64,000 bases of DNA from the NCBI RefSeq assembly GCF_005239225.2, contig NC_133293.1, positions 20,800,333 through 20,864,332 on the forward strand. The letters run 5' to 3'. The notes beneath the pieces were generated by a model. It had not been told where the DNA came from. It did not search any database and saw only the letters and a list, made by a program, of their open reading frames with translations. The translations under genes and the position numbers were made by a program. Each line of letters opens with the position of its first letter. The first letter of the stretch is position 1. Shown piece after piece: positions 36,191 to 52,500 of the stretch. Origin of the DNA: Populus alba (lineage: Eukaryota; Streptophyta; Magnoliopsida; Malpighiales; Salicaceae).

Positions 36191-37287
36191 TGTTTGTTTT
36201 CCGGAAAGTAGTTTTCGGGAAATTATTTTTCAAACTTTCCTGTGTTTGTTTGTCATTAGGAAAGTTGGTCAACGGAAAACACTTTTCAGTCAACAGAAAA
36301 CACTTTCCCGTCAATTTCAGTCAAAAAAAAATTTGACTTGGTTTTCAGGAAAGTGTTTTCCCTTTAGCTGTGTTTGTTTTCTGGAAAGTAGTTTTCGGGA
36401 AATCACTTTCCAAACTTTCTTGTGTTTGTTTGTCAGTAGGAAAGTTGGTCAATGGAAAACACTTTCTAGTAAAAGGAAAATTTGGCTTGGTTTTCAGGAA
36501 AATGTTTTCCTGAAAAATTTGGGGGGAAAACACTTTCCGGAAGTTGTGAAAAAATTAGAAATGTTATTATTTGCTGATTATATTAAATTTAATCCTCAAA
36601 CTTTTGATTGGTATATATATTTTGTTTTTAAATATTTATTTTTCAATTTCATCTCTTAAAATTTTATTTTTATATTAACTTTGGTCCTTATTTTTATAAT
36701 TGCTATTTGTTTTTTCCTTATCATATTTTTATTAAAAAATTTTATCTATCAAATTTGGTCCTCATTCTTTTGATTGTTACTTATTTTATTTGAAATAATT
36801 TATGAAATGTTGATTATTATTATTTTAATTTCTTCATCTTTCATTTTTTAAATTTTTTTTAGATTTGATCTCTATTATTTTGATTATTATTTATTTTATT
36901 TGAGATAATTTATAAAATTATATATTTTTTTTCAATTTCATTCTCATTCAACTTTTTAATTTGTAAGATTTGTTCCTCATTATTTTAATAAGCTATGTAT
37001 GAATATAGAATATAATAAAAAAAATTCATCATTATAAATACTTTTTAGATTTTATTTTTTTTTATTGTAAGTGATTAAATATTTTATATATATTAGATAA
37101 ACTTGAAAAAAAAATTAATTCATTAATAAATTATTTTCCAGTTCATTTTTCATAACACAACCAAACACTGGAAAGTATTTTCCAGTTTATTTTTTATAAC
37201 ACTACCAAACATAAAAAAATATTTTTCCAAAATTTACTTTTCAGGGAATTTACTTTAAAAAAAAAATTAATTTCCAGTAAACAAACA
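36191..37287 (+). mobile_element. Non-autonomous inverted-repeat element with TTTTCCGGAAA ends
   Basis: The left end reads TGTTTGTTTTCCGGAAAGT; the right end in reverse complement reads TGTTTGTTTACTGGAAATT. The 1.1-kb interior is AT-rich, with many GGAAAACACTTTCC words. The left ~180 bases are tandemly duplicated (period about 180, second copy starting near 36371). No transposase frame is present, and I could not find a clear target-site duplication. It lies between the two copies of the duplicated first exon. The 174-residue frame across it is a by-product of the repeats. Confidence 0.55.
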
Positions 37288-37347
37288 GAATTATCATATA
37301 TTTGTTTCTACCATTTATTAAAATAGTACCTCTTTCCCATCACTCAT

Positions 37348-37353
37348 CACGTG
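37348..37353 (+). promoter_or_regulatory. G-box CACGTG upstream of the envelope-protein-like gene
   Basis: A perfect palindromic CACGTG lies 84 bases before the start codon at 37437, in the range of a core promoter or leader. Binding by bHLH or bZIP factors is inferred only from the word. Confidence 0.35.
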
Positions 37354-37436
37354 CTCTACTCTGCTTTCTCCGCTCAACTACAAAACCCCAAAAACCCTGA
37401 ACAATCCTTCCACGCCCCAAATCCTCTCAAAAAACA

Positions 37437-39377
37437 ATGGCGGAAACTGAAAACAGCAAAATCGTGACCCAAAAAGACAGCTCTCAAAAACCCAGAAATC
37501 TGTTTTCAATTTTTCCAAAGTTTGATCTCAAAGTTCCTTTCTTTAACAAGCCAGTCCCTCTGGCTAAGGAGGAACCGAAAATAGCAGTAGTTACTGAAGG
37601 AGGAGAAAACGAGAGTGGAATTCAGAAACCCAATATTGTCAGCTTCCCAAATACTCGTTCTTTAGTTCCTTCATCGATTGAGGTTGAGGTTGAGGAGGGC
37701 AGTGGAAGGACTCATAATCCTGTGATCATTTGGCAGGTCTGTTGATGTTTCTGTGTTTTGTCTCGGGGTGTTATAAAAAGTGGAAAAAATCGTATAGCAT
37801 TTAAAAATGAGGTTTAGGGCTTTTGTTTTGATGTAAAAAATTATTATTTTTTGTGAAAATTAGGGATCCTTTTATTTCCAATGATAGTGGCATGCATGTA
37901 GTTTTATGGGAAATCATATGCTAAGATGAGTAAGAAAGGAATTCTGATTATTATTGTTTTTGCAGTGTAAGGGCATAGATTGTTAGAAATGTAGGAAACA
38001 AGAGTGGTCAAGTATCACAGAAGACGAGGGAGTTTGTAAAGTTTATTTTCAAGATATTTTGTTTCTGAATCATGGTCTTCTTGCTAGATGCTAAGCATTT
38101 ACCATTCAAAAGTGGAAACTATTTGATAGCGAGCTCTTATGCTGGGCAATGTAAATGTTGGCATTTGAAAAGTGTTTGCTTTGATAAATAGTGAAGGATT
38201 AAAGTGTTTATGGATTGCTTGAGATTTGGGTAATGAAACCTTGGGTTTATATGACAAAATCTGAATGGATTTATGATTTTTGCTGGGAGAGAATATGGTA
38301 GCTTAATTCAAACAGGTAGTGAAGTAAACGTGATTGTGAAATTAGGTTAGAGAATGTATGAAAGGAAGGGAATTTCTGAATGCAGGCTATGGTATTCTCA
38401 TCTAACCCGTGAGCTTCTGTAGATAGGAAAAAAGTGGTGGTGTACATCTCTCTTCCACTCAGGCTATGGAAATTATGGAGTACTTGAAGCTTATATAGTC
38501 ATTTATGCGAAGCCAGTGGTCCTCAATTAGTTGAGCTTTTGACTGACCTGTTCTTTGGGCATGTTGTTAGTGACTTGATGAATTTCCTTTCTAAGTTTTC
38601 ACTTCTGTACTATAGCTTGTTGAGTTTCTCATGTCCACCATCTTCAACCTTCTCTAGCTACTATTAATCAATGATGTTGATTTTCTGTCATTGATTCTTG
38701 CGGCAAATCATCTTCTTCTTCTTTTCTTTTTTAACATAGACACCTTTGGATGCTGGTTTGTATGCTAGCATGCATATATACTTATGATGCTGTTGAATTT
38801 CCTGTCACCACTCCCTCTCCATCCTCCTTAAATCTTTCTTGCTTTGAAAACTCCAGTTCCCTTTACATCTGTACAAGATCCCACCTAATTGTGCCGTGTA
38901 AATAATCTTGAAGACACTTGTGATTTAATTTTGTGATGTGGCTCTGTAATCCTTATAATCTTCATATATATTCTTCTGTTGGAATTTTAACTCAAAAATC
39001 TCAAGCAACTAATAGAATGACCCGTTGCTTGTCTTTTCAAGAGGAATAGAATGCTAAGGTTTTAGTTTTGTTTTGTCCGTATCCCTTGTAATGGGAGCAG
39101 CCAGTGCTGCTCATAGCTCCTTTGCCAGGAGACCAGTTCTCTTCACCTTTCACTCTACTGTGAACCAAGACAGCAGATGCAGTAATTTTATTTTTATTTT
39201 TATTTTCTCAATTAATTGCATGAGCTAATCTGCTTTCAGGTGTATGCACTTGGAGGGTTCATTGTTTTGAAGTGGATATGGGCAAGGTGGCAGGAAAGAA
39301 ACGAGAGAGCCAAGAAGGCATCATCTGATGACGATCAGTCAAATGACGGGTATCAATCTCCAGCAGACGAAGAATGA
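37437..39377 (+). CDS. Small envelope-protein-like gene (OMP24-homolog type)
   Basis: Two exons, 37437-37736 and 39240-39377, joined in phase 0 (CAG/GTG), give 145 residues. The N-terminal ~100 residues are polar and rich in Lys, Glu and Pro. Exon 2 supplies one hydrophobic stretch, VYALGGFIVLKWIWARW (about 101-117), followed by a charged tail ending SPADEE. This layout suggests a protein anchored near its C-terminus. It resembles the family of Arabidopsis At3g52230, which I recall as annotated as a homolog of a chloroplast outer-envelope protein; that assignment is from memory and is uncertain. A related first exon lies 2 kb upstream. The intron of 1.5 kb shows no other gene. Confidence 0.8.
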
Positions 39378-40614
39378 TTCCGAAGAAGCGTGGAAATAGA
39401 ACATGCAATTTTTCCTTTCTTTTCTCAAATCCTGCCCCTTCTCCTACCTTTAATGTGCAGTTGAACATCGAACCAGCTGTGTAATTTGCTTATCTGATTT
39501 CCATATACTCAATGACTGGATGCTAGGTGTCCTGTCACTTTACTTATTGTGCTTTCTTCACATACCCTAACAAGGGAAACACTATCCTATCTCCTCCAAC
39601 TGGTATTTCAAGTTTGTGTTGAGAGGGCGTTGGGGGAACTGTTTATATTGGTTTCTTGGTGAGAAGTAAAGCACTCACCAAGCCACTATAATATATAACC
39701 TTTCATTCTGCAGTGTTCAAAACCCTCTTCTATGAGGTAATTTTGGAGTTTTGAAGGCCTAATATGCCAAAAATGAAATTGGTTGAAATTGTTAATTTTA
39801 TTTATTTTCTTAACTCAGTTGTGAATGATTTGTGGTTAGATTTAAGACTTGTTCTCGTCGCAGTCATCTCAAGCTTATATAAATGAATTTCGAATCGAAG
39901 ATCTAATAATATTGCCATGCCTCTCAAGAACCCGTCGGTTGCACGTGTCCACGGCAATGCTATGTTCCTGGTTAGGAATTTGATACCAATTCCTTGTAAA
40001 TACTTTGAGATTCTTTCGCGTTTTGGTCATGTGTTTTAAATCTAAATAATTAAATTTAAGTTGAATTGACATGATTTAATGAATGGTAAGAAATAATAAT
40101 AACTTGATTTATTTTTATTTATCTAACCTAATATAGATAAATAAAATTAAAAATCACATCAAACTTGGCTTAGGTAATCAGATTTTCGGATTAATCAACG
40201 AATAATTGATTTTTTAATCATAAAGCTAGAATAATAGAAACCATAGTACCAAACAATCTTTTCAAGTTAGCAAGTAGACCAGTCAATAACTATGCTTATG
40301 TAAGGATCTTCTAATATTTAAAACAGAAAAATAAAAACAGCATTTTAACTATTTTCAGTTTTTACATTTTAACTGCTGTAACGTTTTTTCTTTTTGATTT
40401 TTAAAGTTTTAACACCCTAATAATCAAATTTTACCTCTTTACTAACCGAACGCGTTACTCCCCTCTCTTGTTTTAAACGGATCCGTTACACCAACTGCGA
40501 CTCAAATACCTTTTATAAAACCTAACCGCCTAATCCCCTCACTCCGTCACCCATCCCTCTAACGTCGTCTCCCCCACCCCCGAATCGAAATCTTAACACT
40601 AACCCTATTTTCCG
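39378..40614. other. Intergenic region before the trihelix/UMP-kinase-like gene
   Basis: It contains the 3' UTR of the previous gene (to ~39720) and the promoter of the next. The leader from about 40430 onward is C-rich. No further gene is seen. Confidence 0.5.
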
Positions 40615-42815
<2,201 letters not shown>

Positions 42816-43537
42816 CGCGTATGGCAGCAAACCGATGCATTATTACTATTTGGACCGTAATCTAATTATCGGCACCAGCCCGCGAGCATTTGGCATTCGA
42901 ATTTAGAGCAGCTGCCTGCAATACATGGGAGGTAGGCAGGAGTTGCTTTTACTCTTACGGTCATACCCGTGAATGATCATGCTGGCAGGTGGTGATTGGT
43001 GAATAAATTCTGAGAGATGTGGGATTCCCCAATGCAACTCCTGCCGTGTAAAATGATCTCTGTTATCCTAAAGTTACATATACAGCAGGTGAGGTGGCAT
43101 CGATGTAACCCATGATGTACATAATGATTCTTCATTTTATAGTGAATATAAAAAAAGGGAAGAGATGTTTCAGCAAAATAGCCATTGAAGCGTGACAGTC
43201 CATTTCGGTTCTCTTTCTATGCCCAAAGGAAAGGAAGAAACGGAACATGGATAAAACATAAAATTGTGGGATCTTTATTACGAACGAAAAAAATCCCATG
43301 TTATGAATATTGCTCTGTACATTTATGGTGATAGAAAAAATGAATGGGAATGTTTAAATTGTTTGAAATCTGTACAGCAAACTGTTATTGAGGGAGAAGA
43401 CGAAGCTACCGTGATGATTAAAGGATGAAAAGCTGACCCCTTTGATATGCATCTGCCCTTCACTGCATCACCTCAAGCTTGCTTGTCGTTTCTTCTGTGA
43501 GGGAAACAAGCTTGCTTGTTTTGTTCCCAAAGAAGTA
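42816..43537. other. Convergent 3' flanks of the fusion and myotubularin genes
   Basis: Two genes end tail to tail 722 bases apart. No gene is seen between them; the space is probably shared by their 3' UTRs. Confidence 0.6.
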
Positions 43538-46500
43538 CTACGCTAAATGATGGTGTGGTACTAACTCTATGTTCTCTGTATGAACAGTCCCGATTTCACG
43601 CTTGAGAGCTATAATCTCAGACTTCTCTTTAAACTCTATTTCCCTTCTTCTCTCTATGAAAAAAACTCAACTAATTATTACTGAGAATTTAAGTCTAAAT
43701 CAATGCATGGATAATAGAGTTATAAGGTACTCACTGTGTCAAAATAAGTTTCGTATATAGAGAGACTATCAATTGCGTCGTAGTTTGCCTTCACCCCAAT
43801 AAACTGACTACATAATTGAGCACAACCAGCCTCTGGCCACCGGCAGCCTCCATCTCTTGAGCGTGAAGGGCATATAGCATCACACACTCGATCGAGTGGA
43901 TTGTTGGAAACAACATCATCTGTCACTGCTGAAATGGAAATTGATAGATCTGAACTGTATTGATGCTGGACAATACCATCAGATTCTCTTTTTGAGTGAG
44001 AAAACACAGATTCCTGTGTGATTCCCATAGGGTTGGTCTCGATATCAACAGTAGTGTCACCACCACCAGCAAAATGAACTTTGCATCCCAATGACTGTAT
44101 GGCTCGCTTTATGGCTGCACTTTCCTTGCTCGCCCTCTTAGCCAATGCCATAGCAGAGCTACTGAGTCGCTTCTCATTCTGTAATTCTGCAGATAATGAT
44201 TCCATGGCATTTGTGGTTTCTTTAGCTTTCTTCTCTGCTCCTTCTTTTGCCTGGTCAGTTAAGTGACAGAGTCAATGAAAAAGCAGACTAAGCTGCAAAC
44301 CAAATAGAAGAAAGAAAGAAGAAGAAGAAGAAGAAGAAGAAAAAGAATAGAAAAGAAACAAAAAAATTGAAAAAATATACTATACCCTGATCAGTCAGAC
44401 AGGGGCAAACTAAATAGGACTACATGACTCCAAAGGATCGTATTTTTATGAGAACATTGTATTGGTTCAGTAGCAAGAAAGTGGTTCATTACCTTCTGTA
44501 GTTCAGAGAATTTTAAAGACATAATCCGGCATTGAGCTTCAAGCTCCCCAGCTTCGGCTTCTGAAGGACAAGCCCACCGAAGATGGAACTGGGGCCATAG
44601 AGTCGGGGCTAAAGCTGCTGCTGGAGGTAACAATGGGCCATTATGTTTAAGAGGACTATAAAAAAGGTTATAGTGCACATGAGACCTTCCCTCTGAAGAA
44701 CGCAAATCAGCCAAATAAGCCCACAAGCATCCACAAGATTCAGAGACACCAACTAGCTGCCTTTCCTTCTCACTGAAAATTTAGACTAACACTAAGAAAG
44801 AGAAATTTTGATGTTTCCACAATAATTGGAGTTGACAGGACAGGTCCCATTATGTGCTAGAGTGATTAGAGTAAACAGGACATGGTGAGGGTTCTCTGCA
44901 CGCAATACCCTAATGTTCAGCATTTATGCATAAAGTTGCCCCTTGGTCTGTCTTCAACAGGAACCAAGTTTTAGTCCAACCTAAGAGGTAGTCAATAAGT
45001 AAAATGAACGGGCTGACAAGAAAACATGCATGATCAAAAAGATCATAAATTTGGGGGTAATCACTTTTTACACTGAGGAACTGCTACTTTTATGAGAAGG
45101 AGAAGAATTGACTGCTTTAACTTCACTTAGGAAAGAAGAAACTGCATGCTCTAATGAAATGTTCTAAAACCAAATGCCACAAATAAGACAAATTCCTACA
45201 CAGATGCACTACCATGCTTCAGACAAAGCTACATGATTGTCTCTATTTCTAGGAAGATGAAGGGATTTCTATCAGAAATCATCCAACGGATGACACTGCA
45301 TTGCCACAAATATGCAACAAACAGATGTCATATATGCATCTGAGAAGATGCAACAATGTCATTAATCATTTTGGTAGAATAAATCAGCATGGTGCCACTA
45401 TGGGAATTATATTTGCTGTAACCCATTTCAGGACATTGATACCACTTTCATTTTTTAAATTTATCAAGCTTCTCTATATCCAAAGAACATGATCAAAGTA
45501 CAGATGATCTGTTAGACTTTAAGATTAAAGGAAATGAAGTAGCTCTTCTTTATTCTAGTTTCTGGTTCATGCAAAGATTTGCTGAATCCATGTTTGTCTT
45601 GAGATATTCTGAATTTTCAGCTTCCAATCCAGTATGGAGATTGAAATTAAAATTTCTTGTATCTAAATTAATTATATCACCTTCTAATCCATGTAGTACG
45701 GACAAATCAAGTAAAGGCATGCCAGAAGCCACAGGCCTTAATCTATTTAAGATATCCCTATCCAGAAGTTAAAAGTAATAAGAGAAAAGGAATCACCTAT
45801 TGCAGAAGAAGTTACCAAAACGACATGAAAGCACAGAGTCCAATAAGTCCACCAGGAAAGCCTAAGCCATCAAACAATACACTAGTCAGAAAAAAGTGAG
45901 ATGAAGCCAGTTTCTTCAACTCATTTGATCTCAACAGCTAACTTCTAATGCACGCAAGGATGAGTATCATAAGAGAAGAAAATCACACATACCGAGGAGA
46001 ACTCAAAAGCAAAGGGATACATCCGCAATAATTGTGAAACACAATCAATCCACTGCAGAACACATTAACTATTTTTAGAACTTAGCAAAGACCATCTTAC
46101 ACAAAAGATTCTCAAGTTCACTTGGATTGAAATATAATATTGGACATTCAAACAAATAGGGTGTTGTCACTATTATCACTATTATTTAGGCTTTTTTAAG
46201 TGGACTTCCTTAACAATACTCCTGCCTTCACATCTCTAGCTTACAACACCAGTATAAGGTAAAAAAAAAATTGAACACATTTGGCACATAAATGCAGCGT
46301 TAAACCTAAGTATCTAAAATTTCTCTCTTCTTTATCACAAACACAGAGACTATCTATTCATGCATCTAGATCTTCAAAACAATCTCAATATGCGTCAGGC
46401 TCAATGCAAATCATATGGTAATCCCCAATCCCCTATGATTTTGGGTTGCCAAAAATAATCATGATAACCAGTTGGTACCTAATTCCTAAAATCCAGTGTA

Positions 46501-49500
46501 TTAGGGCATGCATAAAATAACAGTAACCTGCAAAAATATAGGAGAATATTGGTTCTGTGCATGAGAAGAACTAGGAGCTTGAGGTGCGAATGATCCTGAT
46601 GACTGTCGCATGGGTGATGATGGAAAACTCCCAACTGAAGATTGCCTGGATAAATCAAGAGGCTTATCACTACATCCAGATACAGTTGGCATTCCCATTC
46701 GCTCTTCAAATGGATGACCAAATGCTAGCCAGTCTTTTTCAATGAGCGCCTGCATTGAATTAAGATATTCCAGAAAGTAAAATTTCACATCCAGGGATAA
46801 AGAAAGCTATTTTATCTGGAGGGGCATAAAAATCCTTTTCATATTATAGTAACAGTAACATGAGAGAAATATGTGTACACTCGTAAGCACAACAGCTTAA
46901 GCATATACAAAGAACAATACACAACCAACAAAGGAGTCTTACAGTGGAAGAAAATACCTGAAACCCAGTGAATGTCCGATAGTAAGGGTCAAGCAACAAA
47001 TTAGCAAGTGAAATCAGCTGACTAGTTCTATCCCATCCATCGCTAGACAAAAGAATGAAAGACAAGAACTCAGCTCATGCAGAAGCTCAGAAAGAAAGCA
47101 CGAAATTGAAAACAGAAAAGAAAGGTAGCTTTTTTCTGATAGCAAATTTTGCTAATTAATGAAAATATGTATAATGACAAATTATTCAACTGAAATGCTT
47201 GCTAGATGATTCAGCTATGCAATTTTTTCTGCTCTGTTGAAAAGCAGAACAAATGTGGGCCAGGAGTCTGGTAGTAGGCAGATGACTCGCCAAGTTCACA
47301 AATAAAACCAAGATCTGCTGGGCAATGAGACCCAGGCTTTTCTGCTAATCAGTATGTGAAGCTCAATCCATGTGATTACACAAAGAAGAAAGGTAGATGT
47401 AAGATCTATTGGTAGAGCACCTGATTCAGATTTGAAGTTGATGTATGGAATTAACAAGTAAGAAAGCTTGATTTAGATTTGAAGTCCATGTATGGAAATA
47501 ATAAGCACTTTTCTTTTAGATTATGCATAATGAATAGAAACTAAAATAGATTGACAGAATATGAAATAGAATTTACAAACCAAAAGGACAAAAAGAGGGT
47601 ATGTAGAATGCAGAACATTAAAAATCTTCAGATTTCATCGCTGTGGCAACAGAAAAGAAAAGATTCTGCCAGTTGTTACAAAGATTAATACAACGTATAA
47701 AGTCAAGATATCTGACCTGCAATGTACAAGTACTGATGCTGATTCCAAAGCAACACGAGCAGCAATCCAAGCTGAACCAGCCAAAACACTTTGGACATGT
47801 ATTAACCAACCACTGTCACCAAGGGTTGCCACAGAAGCAGACATACTGCTGAGATTGCCTCCACCCCAGGTCCAGCCACCATGTCTCTGTAAATGAAAAA
47901 TGGCATGAACAAATAGAGATATTAACACCTACTACAAACACTGCTTTTTTGCTGAAGTTCAGTAAGAAAGCATAGGAAACATAACAAATGCAAAGCTTGT
48001 GAACCCATATTGTGAAAATATCTTTACTTAGCCTTCAAAGTGTTTTAGAACTATTAGGCTTCAAAGTGAATTAATTGAAAAAATCCCAACTAAAGATGAG
48101 GAGCATATTTAAGTACCTTTTTTACTATAGATAAAATCATTGATGCACCAATGTCAAGATAAAGGTTTACATTGGCTCATGCGCATCATTAGACAAGCAC
48201 ACAAGGCATGAGGATGCCAGCGCATTGAATAAGGTGAACAGGATGGTGTCTCCAATATATGTTGCCATATAGATAGATGGATACAATCGATGCTTTTCCA
48301 ATTGAGGATGCATTCACAATAGCACAGGAAATGAACATGAAAACTCTAGTCTTTAACCCAGAGCCTCAAACAACAGCCCATTCACAAGGGTTGTTCCAAT
48401 CATTTGGTAATGGTAAAATAGGGAACTGTACTGCACAGTCATGCATTTCATCTGATTATTTGTTTATATATCTGATGTTATTCAAGGACAGGTTACTTGA
48501 TTATGTTTACATGTAACTCGAAAAATGGAGAGATGCACGTTTCACTCGCACAAAATAATACATCATCATTTTCTTAAATTGTATTTAATAGAAAAAAAAA
48601 AAAGAAAAAAAGAACTGCTTATTACTACTGATGTTAATTTACTAGTTTTCCACAGGTAAAGGTGCCTGATTTTAAATTCTTGATGTTTACAAACTAACCA
48701 AGAGTGATAATTTTCCGTCTGATGAAGTGGAGCCGTGAGTATCCAAGTAGTCCCTAAGCCGAGAAAGACTCTCACGCATAGCATGTATGTTGTCTATCCC
48801 AAAGAAAACTACCTGACACCAGATTAAAAATAAAAAAGGAAAGGAATATGACATCAATGAAAATGAGGTATCAAAGCTGATGACTACTAGAGATACATAA
48901 AACAGCTCAAACCTCGGATTGAAAATAGTGAGATGGTGATTCTGAGCCACCTCCCATAGCCACATTTGCTAAAGCATTTTTTCTAGGTCTTGCGTCAGCA
49001 ATATATAACTTCCTGAAAAGAAAACACAAGATTTGGCATTTTCTATAGGCCTTGATTCAGCAATATATAACTTCCTGAAATGAGGGGAAAGCAAAAGCAG
49101 GAAGAGGACAAGTAGGAAAAAAAAATTATATATATATTTTACGAACATTCATTTACAAAAGCCACAGCGCGATAAAGAATAAGCAAATAAAAGAAATGCA
49201 AACATCAAATCTAAAGAAATAATGGGTTTAATTCTTAGCATAACTTGTATGTCACAATGTCAAGCAATGAACATAGGTGTATCATTGTGGATTAACAAAA
49301 TTACAGTTCTCATTTTTATCAACAGAGAAATTAGAATTACAGGACAACAAAGACCCCAGAGAAAAATGCTCATTCATCCAGACATGCAGTGTGGAAATTC
49401 TGCACCATTGACAACAAATAATGAATAAAAGTATTTCCCATCTCAAGAAGGAAATGTATATCCCAACATACCCGACAGCAAGTAACGAGTGGTCAAAGTT

Positions 49501-52500
49501 TAAACACTAGGCTGGATAGTCACCTGCTTTAACCATCTAAGCTATGGGGCCCAAATCTATTCTAGTGAGTACCTTAAAAGAAAACTTTTTTTTTCTCCAG
49601 ACATTTTCAGATAAGACACGAACTGGAACCTTGCAACTGTGTGGACAGTGCATTTCAAGATGTACAACAAAAGAGAAGCAATTTCATGATTCAGGTTGTG
49701 GAAAAGACGACTTTTTCTTTTTTCATGTTGAAAAAGTAATGAAAAAGGATTTAGTTAATAGCTGAGAATGAGTTTTATTGCTTCAAAACTAGGTAGACTG
49801 ATACATAATTACATTTCAAACTAAGGTATAATACAAGGTATAAAGAATAATACAAGTCAAGTTAATGCATAAAATAAGGAAACAGCACACACATGAAATA
49901 TCCAAAACAATGAGACAACTTGACCAAAACAAAAGGGAAATGATTTGAATAACCCTACCTCCGCCCCTTTTTATCACCACCAAGTTGAGAGCAAAGTGCT
50001 GCGACAAGCTTTTCATCTGTGTTGCTGCAGACAAATATATTGATGTGAATCTGACATTATATTGAGCAAAAGATGGCAAACAAAAAATTTAGTTCACATT
50101 CCAAAACCTCAACAGATAAGATATCAATGGATCCCAGTAACAGAAAAAAATAACAGGTGTAACATAAAAGAATCAAAATGGACTGGAACTTTTTTGGAAT
50201 TATTGGGGCCATGATTCAATAATCATGCCAGTGATGGATTCTATGACAGTAATTGCAGCCATCATGGCAGTTGCACTTCAAAAAAAACTTTGTTTTAGCT
50301 TGGCAAAACTTTGTTAAGCATCAAGTTTAGGAAGTTAAATGCTAAAATTTTGACCATCTAAGAGGATAACAAGACATATCTTTCATGAAGCTTAAATATC
50401 TCTATTCATGTTAAATATTAGAAATTCCATCTGTACTGAAATTATTTGGAATTTCACTGAATAAAAACACATTGCTAAAATTGTCATCAATTGTGCATGT
50501 GTTGGCCGTCACTGTTTCTTAATACCAGTGAAGGCATGCATGCAACACAGGTAGATTTCAGACCATAATCCTGGCATGTGTCTACAATGAGTATAATTTT
50601 TGTGGAGCAACGTGTTTGAGTTCATTGAAGGGAAATTAAGCAGGTAGATCAACCTACCTCCTCATATTCATCATTAGACCAACTAAGGGTTGAGATGAAC
50701 GTGCAAGGACTGCTCCAGTTCCTATAATGCCACATATGTAGAGGCATCAGAATGGAAATCAAGATAGACAAAATAACTAAAATTTCACCTTTTTCATACC
50801 AGGATGACACCAAGAAACTACAGGCAAGCGACCCTTGGAACGAAAGCTGGATGCATGGACCACTTCTTCATCACTAGCAACCAGACAGTTACTAGTTTTA
50901 GAGTTCAGGCAAGAGTAAGCCCAAACAAAAATTATTTTCGAGTCAAACTAGAAGGATTTCAACATGTTTTCATCCCCCTCAGCCCCCCCTTTTCCACTTT
51001 AAAGTGCAGTAAGAATCTAAATGTTTTTACCTGATGGATTTTGGAACAATTAAGGCAAAAGGGTAGCTCGGGCACATTATGTAGTTGGAATTTACATTAC
51101 TGATTCTCCACAACTCATTAGACAGTGTATATGACCCTTTGTCGATCATATCTATTGATGCACTACAAAAGCCTTTTCCAAGAAGACGGAAGCACTCATT
51201 CAACAAGCGCACTTTTGGGTTAGCATTAGTAAATTTGGACGGTCCACAGCTAAAAGCATAAAGATCCCAGGGTCTTGATGGTTTTGTGCACCTTAATAAC
51301 CCATCATATATAGCCCGTCTCTGCATAATAAAAAAAAAAGTTAAGACAAATATCAGCTCATGGCAGGTGTGATGACCCAGTTCACCATTTTGAGCTCATT
51401 CAATCAACAAAAGCTATATCTTTCCTCGGTTAATTTATAATTTAAACCCTCAAAATCATAAACTTCATATTTTTTTACAACATATATCTTACAAGTGAAA
51501 GAAATTTCAATTTGTAAGTGATCATAGTTAGCAAATAAAGAGCTAAAGAAAGAAGAGTTAACCTGCTTTGTTTTGGGCCGGAAACCAAAAACAATAATTC
51601 TCATATCTCTCCCTGCAAAATATAAGAACCAATAATTCCATGAGAATTCTAAAGAGAGTATCATCAAAATAACAGTCAGCAACAATATACAAGAGGAAGA
51701 AAGCAAAAGCAACCAATAGCAGATAGCAAAACTCCGTGACATTGTTCCTGTAATTATGCATAACTTCAAAAAAATCTACCTGTTCAGAAATAAAGAGATT
51801 GCAAACCTCGTGCCTTAATGCAATCCATATGCTCAAAGTTAATCTATCAAACTAGACAACATCTATAAACTTCCTTTCTGGCAACTACCATCACCTTAAC
51901 AGCTAAGTTACCCTTGCTCCAGAATCTACCATCATCTCCCGAGTATTATTATCATAAATGCAATTTATTACTTGAATTTGAATCATCAAAGCCAAAGAAG
52001 AGTAATTTTATAACTCAACACGAATGTCAAATCTGTTCCGAAGTTCTATCTTTTCAAACACAAACTACAAATTGATTGTAAATCCCACAAAAAGAGTAAG
52101 CTGGTGAAGAAGTTAAGAGATGGTAAAACAAACACATCGAAGGTGTTACGCGTACCAATGACTTGGAGAAGACGCTGCGATGGGGTCTTCTCAGCTTGAC
52201 GAGGGGCTGATTGATTTTTTACAACCTGCATACATTCCATAGGGCAACAAATAAAAACATGCAAAAACTTCATTACCAGTAAACATGTATTATGGGTGGG
52301 CAAGCCAAAACAATCTCATATCCATTAACCTAACCAAATGCTAATCAAAACAAAAGAATAATAATAGAGAAAATTTTATGGCACAGAGAAAGTTTAGCGC
52401 ATGATAAAACAGAATGGTGTAATGGATCCATGTTGCTGACTCCAAGTAGTTTGGGGTTAAGGCTTAAATTGAATTATAAAAGATAAGAGTTGAGACAGGT

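Noticed and set aside
36135..36659. A 174-codon open frame and its antisense partners
   Set aside because: The frame runs across the internal tandem repeat of a mobile element and encodes repeated FPLTNFP-like words; it is a repeat by-product.
47405..47470. tRNA-like words (TTGGTAGAGCACC) suggesting a tRNA gene
   Set aside because: No matching acceptor stem and no GGTTCGAATCC-type B box follow; the downstream part is a simple direct repeat.
48277..48516. A 79-codon plus-strand frame inside the myotubularin gene
   Set aside because: It lies entirely in an intron of the opposite-strand gene and has no recognisable features.
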